Shown here: in pieces, positions 34,938 to 47,282 of the stretch | Numbering within the stretch: the stretch's first letter is position 1 | Layout: each line of letters starts with the position of its first letter | DNA from: Magnolia sinica | Lineage: Eukaryota; Streptophyta; Magnoliopsida; Magnoliales; Magnoliaceae | Assembly: GCF_029962835.1 (NCBI RefSeq) | Contig: NC_080588.1 | Location: forward strand, 13,100,001 to 13,164,000 | Length of the DNA: 64,000 nt | Direction: 5' to 3' | The notes under the pieces: model-generated | Databases searched by the model: none | What the model saw: the letters and a program-made list of their open reading frames with translations, nothing else | What the model was told of the DNA's origin: nothing | Made by a program: the position numbers and the translations under genes

Positions 34938-35254
34938 GACTTTACTTCAAGATGTGAGTTTTATACCACATAAAGTCCATTACTGTGTCAATTGACCACC
35001 ATCTGTCAACATCCATCCACTCATCCATTCCTTGACCTGCATATCCAGCCCATCAAAGGCATCGTCCAACCGTCTTATACATCCAAACGTTAATCCAATT
35101 ATCCAACTTCAGCCCATCACAATAGTCCAAACCAGATAGGATTCCAAACATTAACCTCTATAATTGGGCCATTTGAATCGACATGTTACCACCCAACTGT
35201 CCATACACCTCCAAGGTCCTACACGGTTGAGGTCATGGACGACACAATAAAAGT

Positions 35255-35900
35255 CCTATGAACTCTAAACAAGAAGCAACCGGCTGTTGTTCGGTCCTCG
35301 GCTGAAGCAGAATATCGTGCTATGGCTCATGCAACGTGTGAACTCGTGTGGCTTCGCAATCTTCTTAAAGAACTTAGCTATCCTCCTTCAGCTTCCATTC
35401 CTCTTCATTGTGACAACCAAGCGGCTATTCATATTACTCATAACCCGGGTTCGCTCCAGGAGCGAACCAAGCATATTGATGTCGACTGTCACTTTATTCG
35501 AGAGAAAGTTGTCTCTGAGGAAATATCACCCATTTTGTTCGATCCGGGGATCAACTTGTTGATGTTCTTACAAAGTCCTTGAGTCGAGATGCTCTTCATC
35601 ATGTTCATGATAAGTTGGGCATGATCAACATCTATGCTCCAATTTGAGGGGGAGTCTAGAGAGCATTAGTGTATAGTGTGTGGTCCGTATCCGTATCGGT
35701 TTTGGAGGGCACCGTTACGCCAATCGATACCGATATGGGACACCTTGATATGCTCTATTCTAATAAAACATCATGTTAAGGCATGTTGGCTAACACACAA
35801 CATTTCCCCGAACTCTCCTCTTTCTTCTTCTCTCTCACTCTTTTCCTCTTTTCTCCACACTACAATCGTCAAATCATCTACTACTTAGGAAGGGTAGCAA
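35255..35900 (+). pseudogene. Ty1-copia RNase H end and 3' LTR remnant
   Basis: RNase H reads RSSAEAEYRAMAHATCELVW, LHCDNQAAIHITHNP and ERTKHIDVDCHFIREKV, standard for plant copia elements, with a frameshift near 35540. A polypurine tract TTTGAGGGGGAGT is at 35643-35655, and LTR-like sequence follows to about 35890. The rest of the element is missing. Confidence 0.85.
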
Positions 35901-36467
35901 GTGGGGCTGTCAACAGGACAAGTTCAGTCAGGATATTGGAATACCCATATCAAACCCGTCTTGGAATCAGGAATATGAGTACCATAATGAGACTTGATCC
36001 ACATTTAATCAGATTAGGGTATTACATTTGGTCCTAGTGGGTTCTGTTTTGAGCATGAATTATGATTTAAGCTGACATTTGGAATCAGCATCGGGTCTAG
36101 AATTAGGTCTTGATCCAAGTTCAAATTTGGCTTCAAATTCAAATACATATCAGAACATGCCTTTTCAAGGGTTTTAAATAAGTCTAAATAAATAAAGAAT
36201 TAAAAAAAAAAAAAAAATCATATACACCAATATCCAAGTCATGTACCAACCTAACCCAGTTTCTAGTCAGATAAGTATCGCCAAACCCAAATCCCACCCA
36301 ATTATTAATCATGTTAAAATCTGAACTCAGTATTAACTCAGATCAGATGCTGGAATCCACGGATATAGGTACCGTTGGAAGTCGTCAAGTTTTCAATCTA
36401 GTTGGGATTTAATGTTATATCTAGTAGGTTTTCAATGTGGTATAGATTTCTTAGTTACAGGTTCTTT
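35900..36467. other. Intron sequence, no feature recognised
   Basis: AT-rich and non-coding, with an A-run near 36200. No terminal repeats found. Confidence 0.45.
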
Positions 36468-36472
36468 GTATA

Positions 36473-37665
36473 TGATGGGGACATCACGTGCACACGCATG
36501 CCCCCCTACACACGTACGCAAGGAGGGCCCCACCATCAATCTGGATCGATGACAATGTCCAAGGAGGGCCTCTTAATTAGAGGACTGCGTTTTGTTTTGT
36601 TGGAGTGAACCCGATAGTCATGTGAATCCCACCATGGGTTCTCATGATCGTGGCCCACTATTCTAATTAATCTAGTACTTTGGGTTTTGCTTATTATTGT
36701 TATTAGGAATATCATGAACGGTTTAAATTGCTTTAATTAGTTATTATTTTTTATTACTTCTTCTCCAAGTAATAGGTTGCGCACATGGCACGAGTTTTGG
36801 GTTATAGGGTCCTATTATAAATAGGCACCCCTTGTAGTCCCTTTTTTTTTTTTCCTCTTTGAAGATTAATAAAAATTCTTGCGTTTTTCTACTCCTCTGA
36901 GTTCCTAAGTTGTGGAAATCCAATTGGGTGTGAAGCCCTCCCTTCCTTGAAAGGCTTACTACCATGGTGTGAAGCCACACCTATCCCGATTTGCCCCCAC
37001 CTTCTTCCATCCATATTTCTCCTCTTACAATCATCTACGCTTCAAATCCATCCTCTATTGCAGTCGTTTTCTCTCTACAGCAAATTTCCAGAATCTGGCC
37101 CTATAGGAGGGTCGAAACTTCGGCGGAGCACCACACAAACTATGCATCGGATCGAGCTGAAATTTTGAAGTTTTGGAGTCCACCCCTGGCCGACCAAGGC
37201 CAAACTGGCCGTTTTCTGAATAGTGGGCCCCACACGTGCGGCTGGGATCACACGCACGTGCATCTGGGCCATTGCGATTGTCCACATGTGTGGTACTTTT
37301 CTGGTTCGTCTCTCCTCTTTTTCACTCCTCTTTCACCCAAAATCCCTAAATCATTCAAATCCCCAATTTTATGCCCTTTCTTCAACCTTAGGGTTCTCCA
37401 AATTGAAATTTCTGAATCACTTGGATTGGGGGAATTATTTCTATGCATGTGTGGATGAATTTACCCTCCTTTGATTCTTGTTTGGTCTATAATTTTGATT
37501 GATCCGGCCCTAGCATGTGTAGGCCTGGATCCGCATAAGATTCCCCTTGATTGAGTGTTTGAACTTTTGTGCGGGATGTGGAATTTTGTGTAATTGTTTC
37601 TGGACTAGTGTGATCTAAAGCCTAAAAATCTTGCACATCATACTTGAATTTTATGTCCTGCATCA
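36473..37665 (+). repeat. 5' LTR of plus-strand chromovirus
   Basis: From TGATGGGGACATCACGTGC to ATGTCCTGCATCA. TATAAATA lies at 36816-36823. The same sequence in inverse orientation forms the LTRs at 26257 and 32497. Confidence 0.93.
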
Positions 37666-37669
37666 AATT

Positions 37670-37681
37670 TGGTATCAAAGC
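37670..37681 (+). promoter_or_regulatory. Primer-binding site, one base altered
   Basis: TGGTATCAAAGC differs by one base from the tRNA-Met-type TGGTATCAGAGC. Confidence 0.82.
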
Positions 37682-37992
37682 CTAGGGTTCTTGTAGGGGA
37701 ATGCATTGCTTGTTTAGGGCTTAGTTTGTTTATGTCCATTATGCATCAAGTCTCATCATATAAAGCAGTTTAGAGGTCCATAATTCTTGATATAAGCTAC
37801 TAAAATTTTTGTTATGAGAAAGTTAGCAATTCACATTGCTGAAATTTTCTGTTATCCCTTTATTTTGACAGCTATATTGCTGAATTTTGGTAGCATTGTG
37901 TAGTTTCCCTCATATAGAGTCTCATAAAATCATTTAGCCCCATTTAGACGCATATAGTCGTATGAGAATCTTTTAGTTGAGTTAGTGGGTGT

Positions 37993-39293
37993 ATGCCTAC
38001 ACGTACAGGTTGTGGTTTTGGCTTGCACCTTACACTAAACATGGAGCAATTGCAAGAGTCAATGAACAAGCTGACCCAGCACTTTGAGTCTTTGGGTTAG
38101 CGCTTGGAACAATGTAGGGACCAACGCTTTGAACAGCTTGATGTGCGCATTACCCAACTAAAAACCTCCGCCAGGGCAAACCCTACTATTAGGGAAGATA
38201 CTCAATCTCAGATAGGTGATCAAGAGGTTAGACAAAGGAATGGAGGTGGTCAAAGAATTGGTCATGGACGCGCACCCATGCACCCACCCCGTGAGGGACA
38301 TCATGAACAATATGACCCAGATGTGCAATTCCTCAAGGGAGTTAAGAGTAGATGCCCCTACGTTTAATGACCACTTGGACCCTAAAGCCTTTTTAGACTG
38401 GCTGGCGGATATGAACCACTATTTTGAGTGGTATGACATATCGGATGCTCGTCGAGTCCGATTCGCCAAGATGAAGCTTATGGGCCAAGCAAAAACAGGT
38501 TTTGGGCTACTGTAGAGCGAAAGAAAGAAAGAGCGAGGGAGCTCACAATAGTCCATTGGGGAGAAATAAAAGAAACACTTAAGGAGAAGTACCTCCCTTT
38601 CTCTTATCGCCTACGGTTGATTAAGGAATGACAGTCTCTTCGACAAGGTTTCATGAGTGTGACAAAATACATTGAGAAGTTCGAAGAGTACTTGACCAGG
38701 TGTGAAGTTGATGAGGATCCCATACTCACCCTTGCTCGATTTAAAACGAGTCTCCGTAATGACATTAGGAGAAACTTGCTCACCAAAGACATAGACACTA
38801 TTGAACAGTTGTATTAAGTAGTGTTAAAGGACAAGCAATACCTCAAAACACCTGTGGGAAGGCGGTTTGATTTTCACGATTCTAGTACTAAGGCCAACCC
38901 TTCTGGGGCTAAGCTTAGCACTGGATATCAAGACAAACCTTCCAGCAGTTTTCAGTCCAGGCCCAAGGATGATAAGGGTAAAGAGGTTATCGGACCTAGC
39001 TCGCATAAGAATGGAACAACTAGGTGTTTTAGGTGTCAAGGGTTTGGTCACTTTGCCCACCAGTGTGGCATGAGAGAGGGCACCAAGGTGTTCCTTATTA
39101 ATGGGCAAGTAGAAGTAGTACACCCAGAAAGTGATGGTCAGAAGGAAGAATATGAACTAGTAGAAACCCCTAGTGATGAGGAAGAGGGAGCGGAAGAGTC
39201 TATGACCCTTTCAGTTGTGCGTCGCGCCTTTACACAAGCAAATAATAGCGATAGTTGGCGCCGTTGTCTTGTTCCTATTCAATTTGTGTCATA
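37993..39293 (+). pseudogene. gag of plus-strand chromovirus derivative
   Basis: Starts ATGCCTACACG (MPTRTGCGFGL) and continues MEQLQESMNKLTQHFESLG, then a stop, QLDVRITQLKTSARANPT, a frameshift to LDPKAFLDWLADMNHYFEWY, KLMGQAK, stops near 38514 and 38628, and later YLKTPVGRRFDFHDSSTKAN. The zinc knuckle CFRCQGFGHFAHQC is at about 39025-39066. The open part 38821-39294 is intact but short. Confidence 0.87.
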
Positions 39294-40040
39294 AAGCCAC
39301 ATTTTGGTGTAATGCTGTTCTTAGGAAGCCTATCGATCTTGTCCCTACGTCACTATCCCATAGGCCATCAGAGTCTGCAGAGTCCCTTGTGCATCACATT
39401 CATTCATGGCATCAAAAAATCAGGCAGAAGACCATGACTAGTAATGAACATTACACACTTTCTGCTGACCAACATAAATGTTTCAAGGAATTCAATGTAA
39501 GGGACTGTGATGGTCCGTATCAGGCCAGAGCGGTACCCTCAGGGAGCCGTTCGTAAATTACAAGCGCATAGCGCTGGACCATTCAAAATTATAAAACGAA
39601 ACGGTCTTAATGCATATGTGGTAGATCTTCCACCCTCCATGGAAATTAGTTCCACATTCAATGTAGAGGATCTAGTTGCATTTCAAAGGGCCACTGATGC
39701 ATTGTCCAGCCTTTCATCTAACCATCCTGATTTTCCAGACTTTTCCCTTGATCCATGGCCCTTTCCCTACCCATCTTCCCAGCCTCTACCTTCCATACCT
39801 ACCCTTTCCGACCCATCGTCCCATACCCTTCCCGACTCATTTTCTCAGCCTCTACCTCCTATACCTACCCTTCCCACACCCAGAGAAGAGATATATGATA
39901 TTCTGGACCATCAGATAAAATCCACGTCGAACGGCGGGTTTCAGAAGTACCTGGTTAAGTGGCAGTCACGCCCAGCTTCAGACAGTATGTTTCACTGAGA
40001 AAGAGCTTCAAAGACTTGATCCTAACATCTTGGAGCGGTT
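39250..40040 (+). pseudogene. Deleted pol joined to integrase tail and chromodomain
   Basis: After the gag tail the sequence reads RRCLVPIQF (a late-protease segment, the active site being lost), then after about 40 bases jumps to KPIDLVPTSLSHRPSESAES, the C-terminal end of the integrase core. Everything between (RT, RNase H, zinc domain, catalytic core) is missing. The frame 39507-39998 has FKIIKRNGLNAYVVDLPPSM, a Pro-rich linker longer than in the relative, and the chromodomain YDILDHQIKSTSNGGFQKYL, truncated by a frameshift after RPASDS. Confidence 0.88.
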
Positions 40041-40202
40041 TAGGAGTTTTGTTTCGCCAGTGGCGAAATCTTCGCAGCTGGGGAGAGTTGATAGGGACAT
40101 CATGCTCACACGCACGCCCCCTACACGTACGCAAGGAGGGCCCCACCATTGATCTAGATCAATGACGACGTCCAGGAAGGGCATCCTAGTTATAGGACTG
40201 CG

Positions 40203-41623
40203 GTGGTAATAACAAAATTTCTCATACATACTAAATTTGCCAAAATTAAAAATATGTATTAAATCGAATATTCTAAGCATTCCAAATATGCATTCATTTA
40301 CAAATTGGAACATGTTTATGGTGGTGTAACGGTCCACTCTTTGGTGAGAAGTTGTATCGAACTGTCTAACAAATTAACCTTAAATTGACTACAAAATGTA
40401 TATATTTAATTTTCTAAATATCTAATTTATATACTTAACAATTTAATATCTTTCTCCTAGTAGTTCTTTAAAAAAATGAAATTAAATTTAGGTAGATGGC
40501 GTTGCCAATTTCGGGCTGACTTGGAGGACCAATCTATGCCCCAAATTAGCCTCAAATTCATGCAATTTATTGTCATTATCCCACTTATGTATTAGTGGAC
40601 ATTTATTGGATAGTGAATCATGAAAAAAACCAAAAGGCCCAATTTTAAAAAATAAGAGTACACCGAATAACAATTAAAAACTATTCGAATAATTTGATTT
40701 TGGCATTGTGAGTTAGCAATTGCAGTTTATAATTTAATTAGTAAATTTTAAGTTAATATGTCTTTGGTACAATTTTTTATGGCCTCAAATTAGGTGAGAC
40801 TTGGATTGTGAAGTGTAGCACACATGTCAAAATTTTTTGGGCCCCACGCATGATGAATGTGTTATATCTAAACCGTCCATTCATTTGACGAGATTGTCTT
40901 AAGACTTGACACGAAAAATAATACAGATCTAATTATCAAGTGGACCACACTGCAAAAAGCAATGGGGGATTGAACGTCTACCATTGAAAACTTTTTTGGG
41001 ATCACATGACCTTTAGATCAATATAAAATTTGTTTTTCCTCTTCATTCGGGTCTTTTTGACCTTATGAACAGATTGGATGGAAAATAAATGTTACGATGG
41101 GCCTACGAATTGTTTAACGGTGAAAATCATCACCTCCGCTGCTATTTTTGGTGTGGTCTGGACGATCTTTGGATACGATTCATTTTTTAGGTAATGCTAT
41201 AAAATAATATTTAAAAATAGATGAACGGTGTGGATATAAGAAATACATCACTGTGGAGCCTATAAAACTTTGATCTCCTTTGAACCGTTCGTACAACTCA
41301 GAGCTCGAGGAGTGTCAGCGCTCGTCTCAGCGTGACATGTACCTACAGCAGTATTAAAAAAAAAATGGGGAGAGAGGGAAACGAAAAGAGGGAGAGAGAG
41401 AGAGAGAAGAAGAAGGAGGAGGAGGAGGCCGCAGCAGGGCCGTAGCAGGCCGAGAAGAGGAAGAAGAAGAACAAGAAGCAGACGAAGAGAGAAGAAGCAG
41501 AAGAAAAGACACGAAAAAGGTAAGGGTTTTTTATTTATTTTCCTTTTTTTTTTCCAAGGCCCGTAACAGCCGTTACGGGTCAGTAACGGCCGTTACGCCC
41601 GTAACGGGCGTTACGTGTACAGA
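40203..41623. repeat. Insert X1 in the LTR (GTAACGG-motif repeat)
   Basis: Contains an AT-rich left part (CCAAATATGCATTCATTT, GGTGTAACGGTCCACTC), a copy of the GGGCCCCAC foldback family (about 40830-41300), a GA-rich microsatellite-like stretch (41365-41520) and a right end of iterated GTAACGG, CCGTTACG and CGGGCGTTACG. It lacks the left end seen in X2. Confidence 0.7.
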
Positions 41624-42167
41624 ATCACGCTCACACGCACGCCCCCTACACACGTACGCAAGGAGGAGGGCCCCACCATTGATTTAGATTAATGACGACG
41701 TCCAGGAAGGGCATCCTAGTTATAGGACTGCGTTTTGGTTTGTTAGAGTGGACCCGATAATCATGTGAATCCCACCATGGGTTCTCATGATCATGACCCA
41801 CTATTCTAATTAATCTAGTACTTTGGGATTTGCTTATTGTTATTAGGAATATCATGGACGGTATAGATTGCTTTGATTAGTTGGTTATTTTTTATTACTT
41901 CGTCTCCAAGTAATAGGTTGCGCACATGGCGCGAGTTTTATGGTATAGGGTTTTATTATAAATAGATACCCCTTGTAGTCTTTTTTTTTCTCATTAAAGA
42001 TTAATAAAAATTCCTGCATTTTTCTACTTCTTAAGTTGTGGAAATCCAATTGGGTTTGAAACTCTCCCTTCCTTGAAGGGCTCACTATCGTGGTGCGAAG
42101 CCACATCTATCCTGATTCGCCCCCACCTTCTTCCATCCATATTTCTCTCTTCCTACAATCATCTACG

Positions 42168-43650
42168 GATACGGGGGCGTAATGGCCCGTAACAGCGCAA
42201 ATTTTTTTTTTGCCAAAAAAATATGAAAAAATATGGATTAAATCTGGAATATTCTAAGTATTCCAAATATGCATTCATTTATAAATTGGAACATGTTTAT
42301 GATGGTGTAACGGTCCACTCTTTGGTGAGAAGTTGTATCGGACTGTCTGATTAATTTTTTAACTAGGTAACTTGAATTTGACTACAAAATTCATATATTT
42401 AATTTTTTTTAAATATGTAATTTATATACTTAACAACTTGATATCATTTCTCCCCATAGTTCTTTTTAAAAAAATGAAATTAAATTCAGGTAGATGGCGT
42501 TGCCAATTTGGGGCTGACTTGGAGGACCAATCTATTCTCCAAATCAGCCTCAAATTCATGTCATTTATTGTCATTATCCCACTTATAAATTGGTGGACAT
42601 TTATTGGATAATGAATCATAAAAAAAAAAAAAAAAAAATCAAAAGGCCCTATTTTAAAAAATAAAAGCTCACAAATTAACAATTAAAACTATTCAAATAA
42701 TTTAATTTTAGCATTGTGAGTTAGCAATTGCAGTCCACAATTTAATTGTCAAATTTTAAGTTAATATATGTCTCGTGTACAATTTTTTAAGGCTCGAATT
42801 AGGCGGGACTTGGACTGTGAAGTGTAGCACACGTGTCAAAGTTTTTTGGGCCCTACCCATGATGAATGTATTATATCCACACCGTCCATCCATTTTGCCA
42901 AATAATTTTAGGGCATGAGCCCAAAAATGAGGCACATCCAAAGCTCAGGTGGATTGCACCATAAAAAACAACAATAATTAAATGTTCACCGTTAAAATTT
43001 ATTGGGGCTAGAAAAGTTTTAGATCAAGTTGACATGTGTGTTTTCCCTTCATCCACGTCAATGTGACCCAATTAATAGGTTAGATTGATAATAAACATTA
43101 CAGTGGACTTTAAGAAAATTTTAATGGTGAGCATTCTATAACCACTATTTTCTATGGTGTGGTCCACCTGAGATTTGGATATTATTAATTTTTTGAATCC
43201 TGACCTAAAATGACGTGGCAAAATGGATGGACGATATAGATAAAAAATATACATCATAGTGGGGCCCACTCGGATCTGATCAGATATGGAAAATAAACAT
43301 TACCGTGCGCCCTACAAATTATTTAACCGTGAAAATCATTATCTCTGTTGCTATTTTTGGTGTGGTCCAGATGATCTCTGGATATAATTCATTTTTTGGG
43401 TGGTGCTCTAAAATGATCTCTGAAAATAGATGAACGGTGTAGATGTAATAAATACATCACTGTGGAGCCCATACAACTTTGATCTCCTTTGAACTGTTCG
43501 TACAACTCGGAGCTCAAGTGTCAGCGCTCGTCTTTGCGTGACACGTACCTACAGCAATATTAAAAAAAAAAAATGGAGAGAGAGGGAAACGAAAAGAAAA
43601 AAGAGGGAAAGAAGAGAAAAGAAAAAAAGAGGGAAAGGGGGAAAGAAGAG

Positions 43651-43689
<39 letters not shown>

Positions 43690-43863
43690 GAAGAAGAAGA
43701 GGAAGAGGAAGAAGCCGCAGCACTCAGCAGGGCGCAGCCGCAGCTGCTCGAGAAGAAGAAGAAGAAGAAGAAGAAGAAGAAAGAGAAGAAGAAGAAGAAG
43801 AAGAAAAGAAAGGAAAAAAATGTATGTTTTTTTTTTTTGTTTTTTGTTTTTTTTTTTTTTAGG
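42168..43863. repeat. Insert X2 in the LTR, related to X1
   Basis: Opens with ATACGGGGGCGTAATGGCCCGTAACAG, in the GTAACGG style, then repeats the same order as X1: AT-rich part, foldback copy (42845-43500), GA/GAA-rich tract (43570-43815) and T-runs. It lacks X1's right end. The long open frames across 43538-43974 on both strands are purely compositional. Confidence 0.7.
43644..43686 (+). repeat. (GA)n microsatellite
   Basis: Long GA dinucleotide run, followed by GAA-rich tracts to about 43815. Confidence 0.85.
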
Positions 43864-44649
43864 CTTAAGTTGTGGAAATCCAATTGGGTATGAAACTCTC
43901 CCTTCCTTGAAGGGCTGACTATCATGGTGCGAAGCCACATCTATCATGATTCGCCCCCACCTTCTTCCATCCATATTTCTCTCCTCCTACAATCATCTAC
44001 GCTTTAAATCCATCCTTTATTGCAGTCGTTTTTCTCTCTACAGCAAATTTCCAGAATTTGGGCGTACAGGTGGGCTGAAATTTCGGCGGAGCACCACGTA
44101 CAAACTGTGCATCAGATCGAGCTGAAATTTGGGAGTTTTGGAGTCCACCCCTGGCCAACCAGGGCCAAGCTGGCCTTTTTTTGAATAAGGGGCCATACAC
44201 ACGTGCAGCCGGGATCACACGCACGTGCGTCTGGGCCATTGTTGCTGTCCACACGTGCGGTACCTCTCTGGTTCGTCTCTCCTCTCTTTCACTTCTCTTT
44301 CGCCTAAAATCCCTAAACCTAATCCTAAATTATTCAAATCCTCAATTTTATGCCCTTTCTTCAACCTTAGGGTTCCCCGAATTGAAATTTCTGAATTGCT
44401 TGGATTGAGGGAATTATTTCTGTGCATGTGTGGATGAATTTACCCTCCTTTGATTCTTGTTTGGTCTATAGTTTTGATTGATCCGGCCCTAGCATGTGTA
44501 GGCCTGGATCCGCATAAGATTTCCCTTGATTGAGTGTTTGAACTTTTGTGTGGGATGTGGAATTTTGTGTAATTGTTTCTAAACTAGTGTGATCTAAAGC
44601 CTAAAAATCTTGTACATCATACTTGAATTTCATGTCCTGCATCAGTATA

Positions 44650-45202
44650 TGTCTAGGACTTGAAGTTCAGGCTTTAGTTTGGATGTTGAAGAAGAAGTTT
44701 AGCATTAAAATTTTTGGTAGGTTACTCTCAAAGTATACACAGCTTTTCAATTTTGACTAGTGTGGCTGATGGCTCAGTAATCCAAACAATTGGTCTACTG
44801 TGGCCTGCTTTTTATGGATAATATTCCTATAAAATCTCCTAGATTGGAAGATCCCAGCTACCAATAGTTGCATCTCTTCTTAACAGTATACCTGACAGGC
44901 CACAACTAAAAGGTCAAGATTATTGTATAAAGAGGCATAATCCATGCTTGGCGAAAACATGTCTATACTGTCAAAGAAGTGGACCATGTATCGTAAGCCC
45001 TCTACTTTTCAATGTAAAGTGCATCGAGAATTATAGGGATAATCTCATGATGCGCTGTTTCCACGAATTAAAAAAATTAAAAAAAAAATTAAAAAAATCC
45101 TCCATAGATTAGTTACTAGATAACTAGAGATACATCATAAATTACTCGTAGCCAAGGGAAATAAGTTGTGCAGCAGAGTAATCACATCCGTAGGAAATAT
45201 AC
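44650..45202. other. Intron sequence next to the exon donor
   Basis: Non-coding. The minus-strand donor GT of the exon at 45203-45334 is at 45202-45201 (AAG/GTATAT). A-rich runs occur near 45070-45100. Confidence 0.5.
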
Positions 45203-45334
45203 CTTAGCAGGGCTTTGATTAAATAACAAGTCCCCCAACAATGCCTTGTCAAGATCAATAGCAGTTGGAGGGCAGTCGTTCCCATTCGCATACAACAATT
45301 TCTGAGCTGCCCGCATCAGATCATTTAGACCAGG
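45203..45334 (-). CDS. Methylesterase, third visible exon
   Basis: 132 bases, 44 codons, no stop: PGLNDLMRAAQKLLYANGND, CPPTAIDLDKALLGDLLFNQ, SPAK. This is the conserved cap-region segment of MES11-15 type methylesterases. The acceptor is TTTCAG just before CCTGGT (AG at 45336-45335) and the donor AAG/GTATAT. Both boundaries are phase 0 and fit the neighbouring exons at 50699-50842 and 8948-9232. No damage is visible. The exon is separated from the next one by about 36 kb of retrotransposon-filled intron. Confidence 0.9.
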
Positions 45335-45596
45335 CTGAAATAGCAGGAACCAAAAGTAATACAAATCAAACATTGAATATCTGAAATAAATGATATATTT
45401 GTTCCATCTATGAGTATATCAAAATGCACTGAATATTATCGCATGGAGAGGGAATAGCCTAATAAAGGTGCAAATGCATAAACCAAGAGGTGCGCACAAG
45501 AGTTCTAGGCAGTGAGTGACAATGACTATTATCATTACCAATGAAGAGCAGATGACACAGATGTTCCAAGACTCACCCCTCAGAAGCAGTGCTCAC

Positions 45597-46302
45597 CAAA
45601 GTTTTGAATAAAAATATCGGTGGGTGTATCAGGGCATATCAAACCCATATCTGATAATGCAGGCCCATAGTGGCCTTTTTTTTTCTTTTTTCTTTTTTCT
45701 TTTGACAACATCATAATCCATCTTTTTCTTTTCTTAAAAAAAAATAAAAAATAAAATTAGCATGCATTCCGTGGTGTATCAAACAATTCTTTGATAAGAA
45801 TGTTGACTATCAGCTTGGCCAGCTGAAAGTTAACCAAATAGGTGGGTCCTAGTCAAAGACAAATCAAGCATGGTCGGGTGGATTAGGGCCCATTACATAT
45901 GAATACAAGAAAAAAAGAGCGATCATTTACCCTTCTTCAAATATATCCCAAAATGATCTTTTCTGCCTTCAATTTATCGAAACCCATCCAAATCTTGTGT
46001 TTTGATCATCAAGATAAGCCTAGATCTAGTCTGAAATTAGTTTCAAACCTACCTTCATGCTTGAAATGAAGAAAGAAGAGGAAAAAGGAGAGATTTTGCA
46101 AAATAAAACTTTTAAAATGGGACCTTATGGCTGTATCGGCTGCAATGGCCTTGTCTGCTATGGGGCTTATTGGTCTGTATCGGTTGATACAGTCCATTTT
46201 TTTCCTTAACGGATTGGTTCACCAGTGTCACGTAACAAGGGTGACCAATATGGTTACGATATGGTTGATATGGGCATATCTTAACCAATATTTGAAATCA
46301 TA
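45597..46302. mobile_element. hAT-like element, TATCGG/GGTATC motifs
   Basis: Ends CAAAGTTTTGAATAAAAATA and CCAATATTTGAAATCATA form an imperfect inverted pair. The flanks GTGCTCAC (45589-45596) and GTACTCAC (46303-46310) match at 7 of 8. The interior repeats GTATCGG and GATATGG words. Length (706 bp) and termini resemble 55893-56604. It lies in the intron between exons at 50699 and 45334. Confidence 0.62.
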
Positions 46303-46310
46303 GTACTCAC

Positions 46311-47270
46311 ATCTCGACATGTGCTGATCACTCAGTTTGTACAAATCATGCGCATTGCAATTGTGCCACTCCAATGTACAGAATCTGAGGTAAAAGCATG
46401 TGTTCCAATTTACCAGGGAAAGTACTCCTTTTACCCTAATTCTGAAATCATCCTTGCTAGCATTTTATACCCCAACCCACCCTGTCCAAAGCAAGCTTTG
46501 GCTTGTGGGTATCTCAACTAATGAAATCATGTTAACTCATATGGGGTCCACCCTAATACAAATTGTTCCTAACCATCCGTTTTTCTCATACATGTGCCCT
46601 TCTGGATGAGCAGACTGGCCCTGTTAAGTGGAATAACTTTTTAAGCTTCCAAGGGTGGGGTTACATACTGAAGAATGGCCAGATTCTCACACTATGCCAC
46701 ATCAGCCTGTTTCCGCAAAGTGCAACTACTATCTCATGTGCATTGGTTCCATTGGCAGAGTCCTTCCTGCCTTGTAAGAAATTACTTCAGAATGCCTATG
46801 TTTCCTCAACTTATCAAGCTCGTGCCTCTCATGGTCTAAACTCCAAGAGTAAATCTTAATTTCACTTCCTCAAAATTTTAGCGCAATTGGAACTAAATTC
46901 TGGTAGTCACTCCACTATCATATTCCATTATTTATGTCTAACTTTCACACCAGCCAAATTGCTCCACTTTAAAGTTAATGCTAATAAAATTACATAAATC
47001 AAGAATATATCGATCCTGGCTGTCACTAGAAACACTTGGTTATTCAACCACATGAACTGAGCTCTTCCTGTAGGGAGATTAATTGGCTGATGCTTGTGGA
47101 CGCAATTCAAGAAGTTGATCATGCTTCTTGTAATTTCACTGCTTCTTTCTTCTTGAAGGAGAAGCAAAGTCTTTTTCTTTTTCGAAAAAACCTGTAACAG
47201 ACAGTTGTGGAGACCATAATAACCATTATAGGTCACTTTTTTTTTTTTTCACAACAGCAGTTATGACCCT
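46311..47270. other. Intron sequence, no feature recognised
   Basis: Moderately AT-rich and non-coding. A few GTAACAG and GTAACGTG words appear near 47190-47280. Confidence 0.45.
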
Positions 47271-47282
47271 GTAACGTGTAAC

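Larger units (their letters stand above)
36473..44644 (+). mobile_element. Non-autonomous chromovirus derivative, plus strand
   Basis: The same family as 26257-33699 in the opposite orientation. Perfect 5-bp target duplication GTATA (36468-36472 and 44645-44649). The 5' LTR is 36473-37665; the 3' LTR runs 40089-44644 but is interrupted twice. The internal region is only about 2.4 kb, against about 5.1 kb in the relative, because protease active site, RT, RNase H and most of integrase are deleted; gag and chromodomain sequence remain. Confidence 0.92.
40089..44644 (+). repeat. 3' LTR of plus-strand chromovirus, interrupted twice
   Basis: LTR pieces occupy 40089-40202, 41624-42167 and 43864-44644. 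The last 104 bases of the first piece are repeated at the start of the second (40099-40202 and 41624-41729), and the last 138 bases of the second are repeated at the start of the third (42030-42167 and 43864-44002). Between them lie two related inserts. The LTR ends ATGTCCTGCATCA at 44644. Confidence 0.85.

Noticed and set aside
36991..37458. 155-codon frame in the plus-strand chromovirus
   Set aside because: It is within the 5' LTR and is not preserved in the other LTR copies.
43538..43974. Overlapping long open frames of Lys/Glu/Arg-rich or Leu/Ser/Phe-rich protein on both strands
   Set aside because: They are produced by GA, GAA and poly(A/T) microsatellites; the composition is simple and no domain is present.
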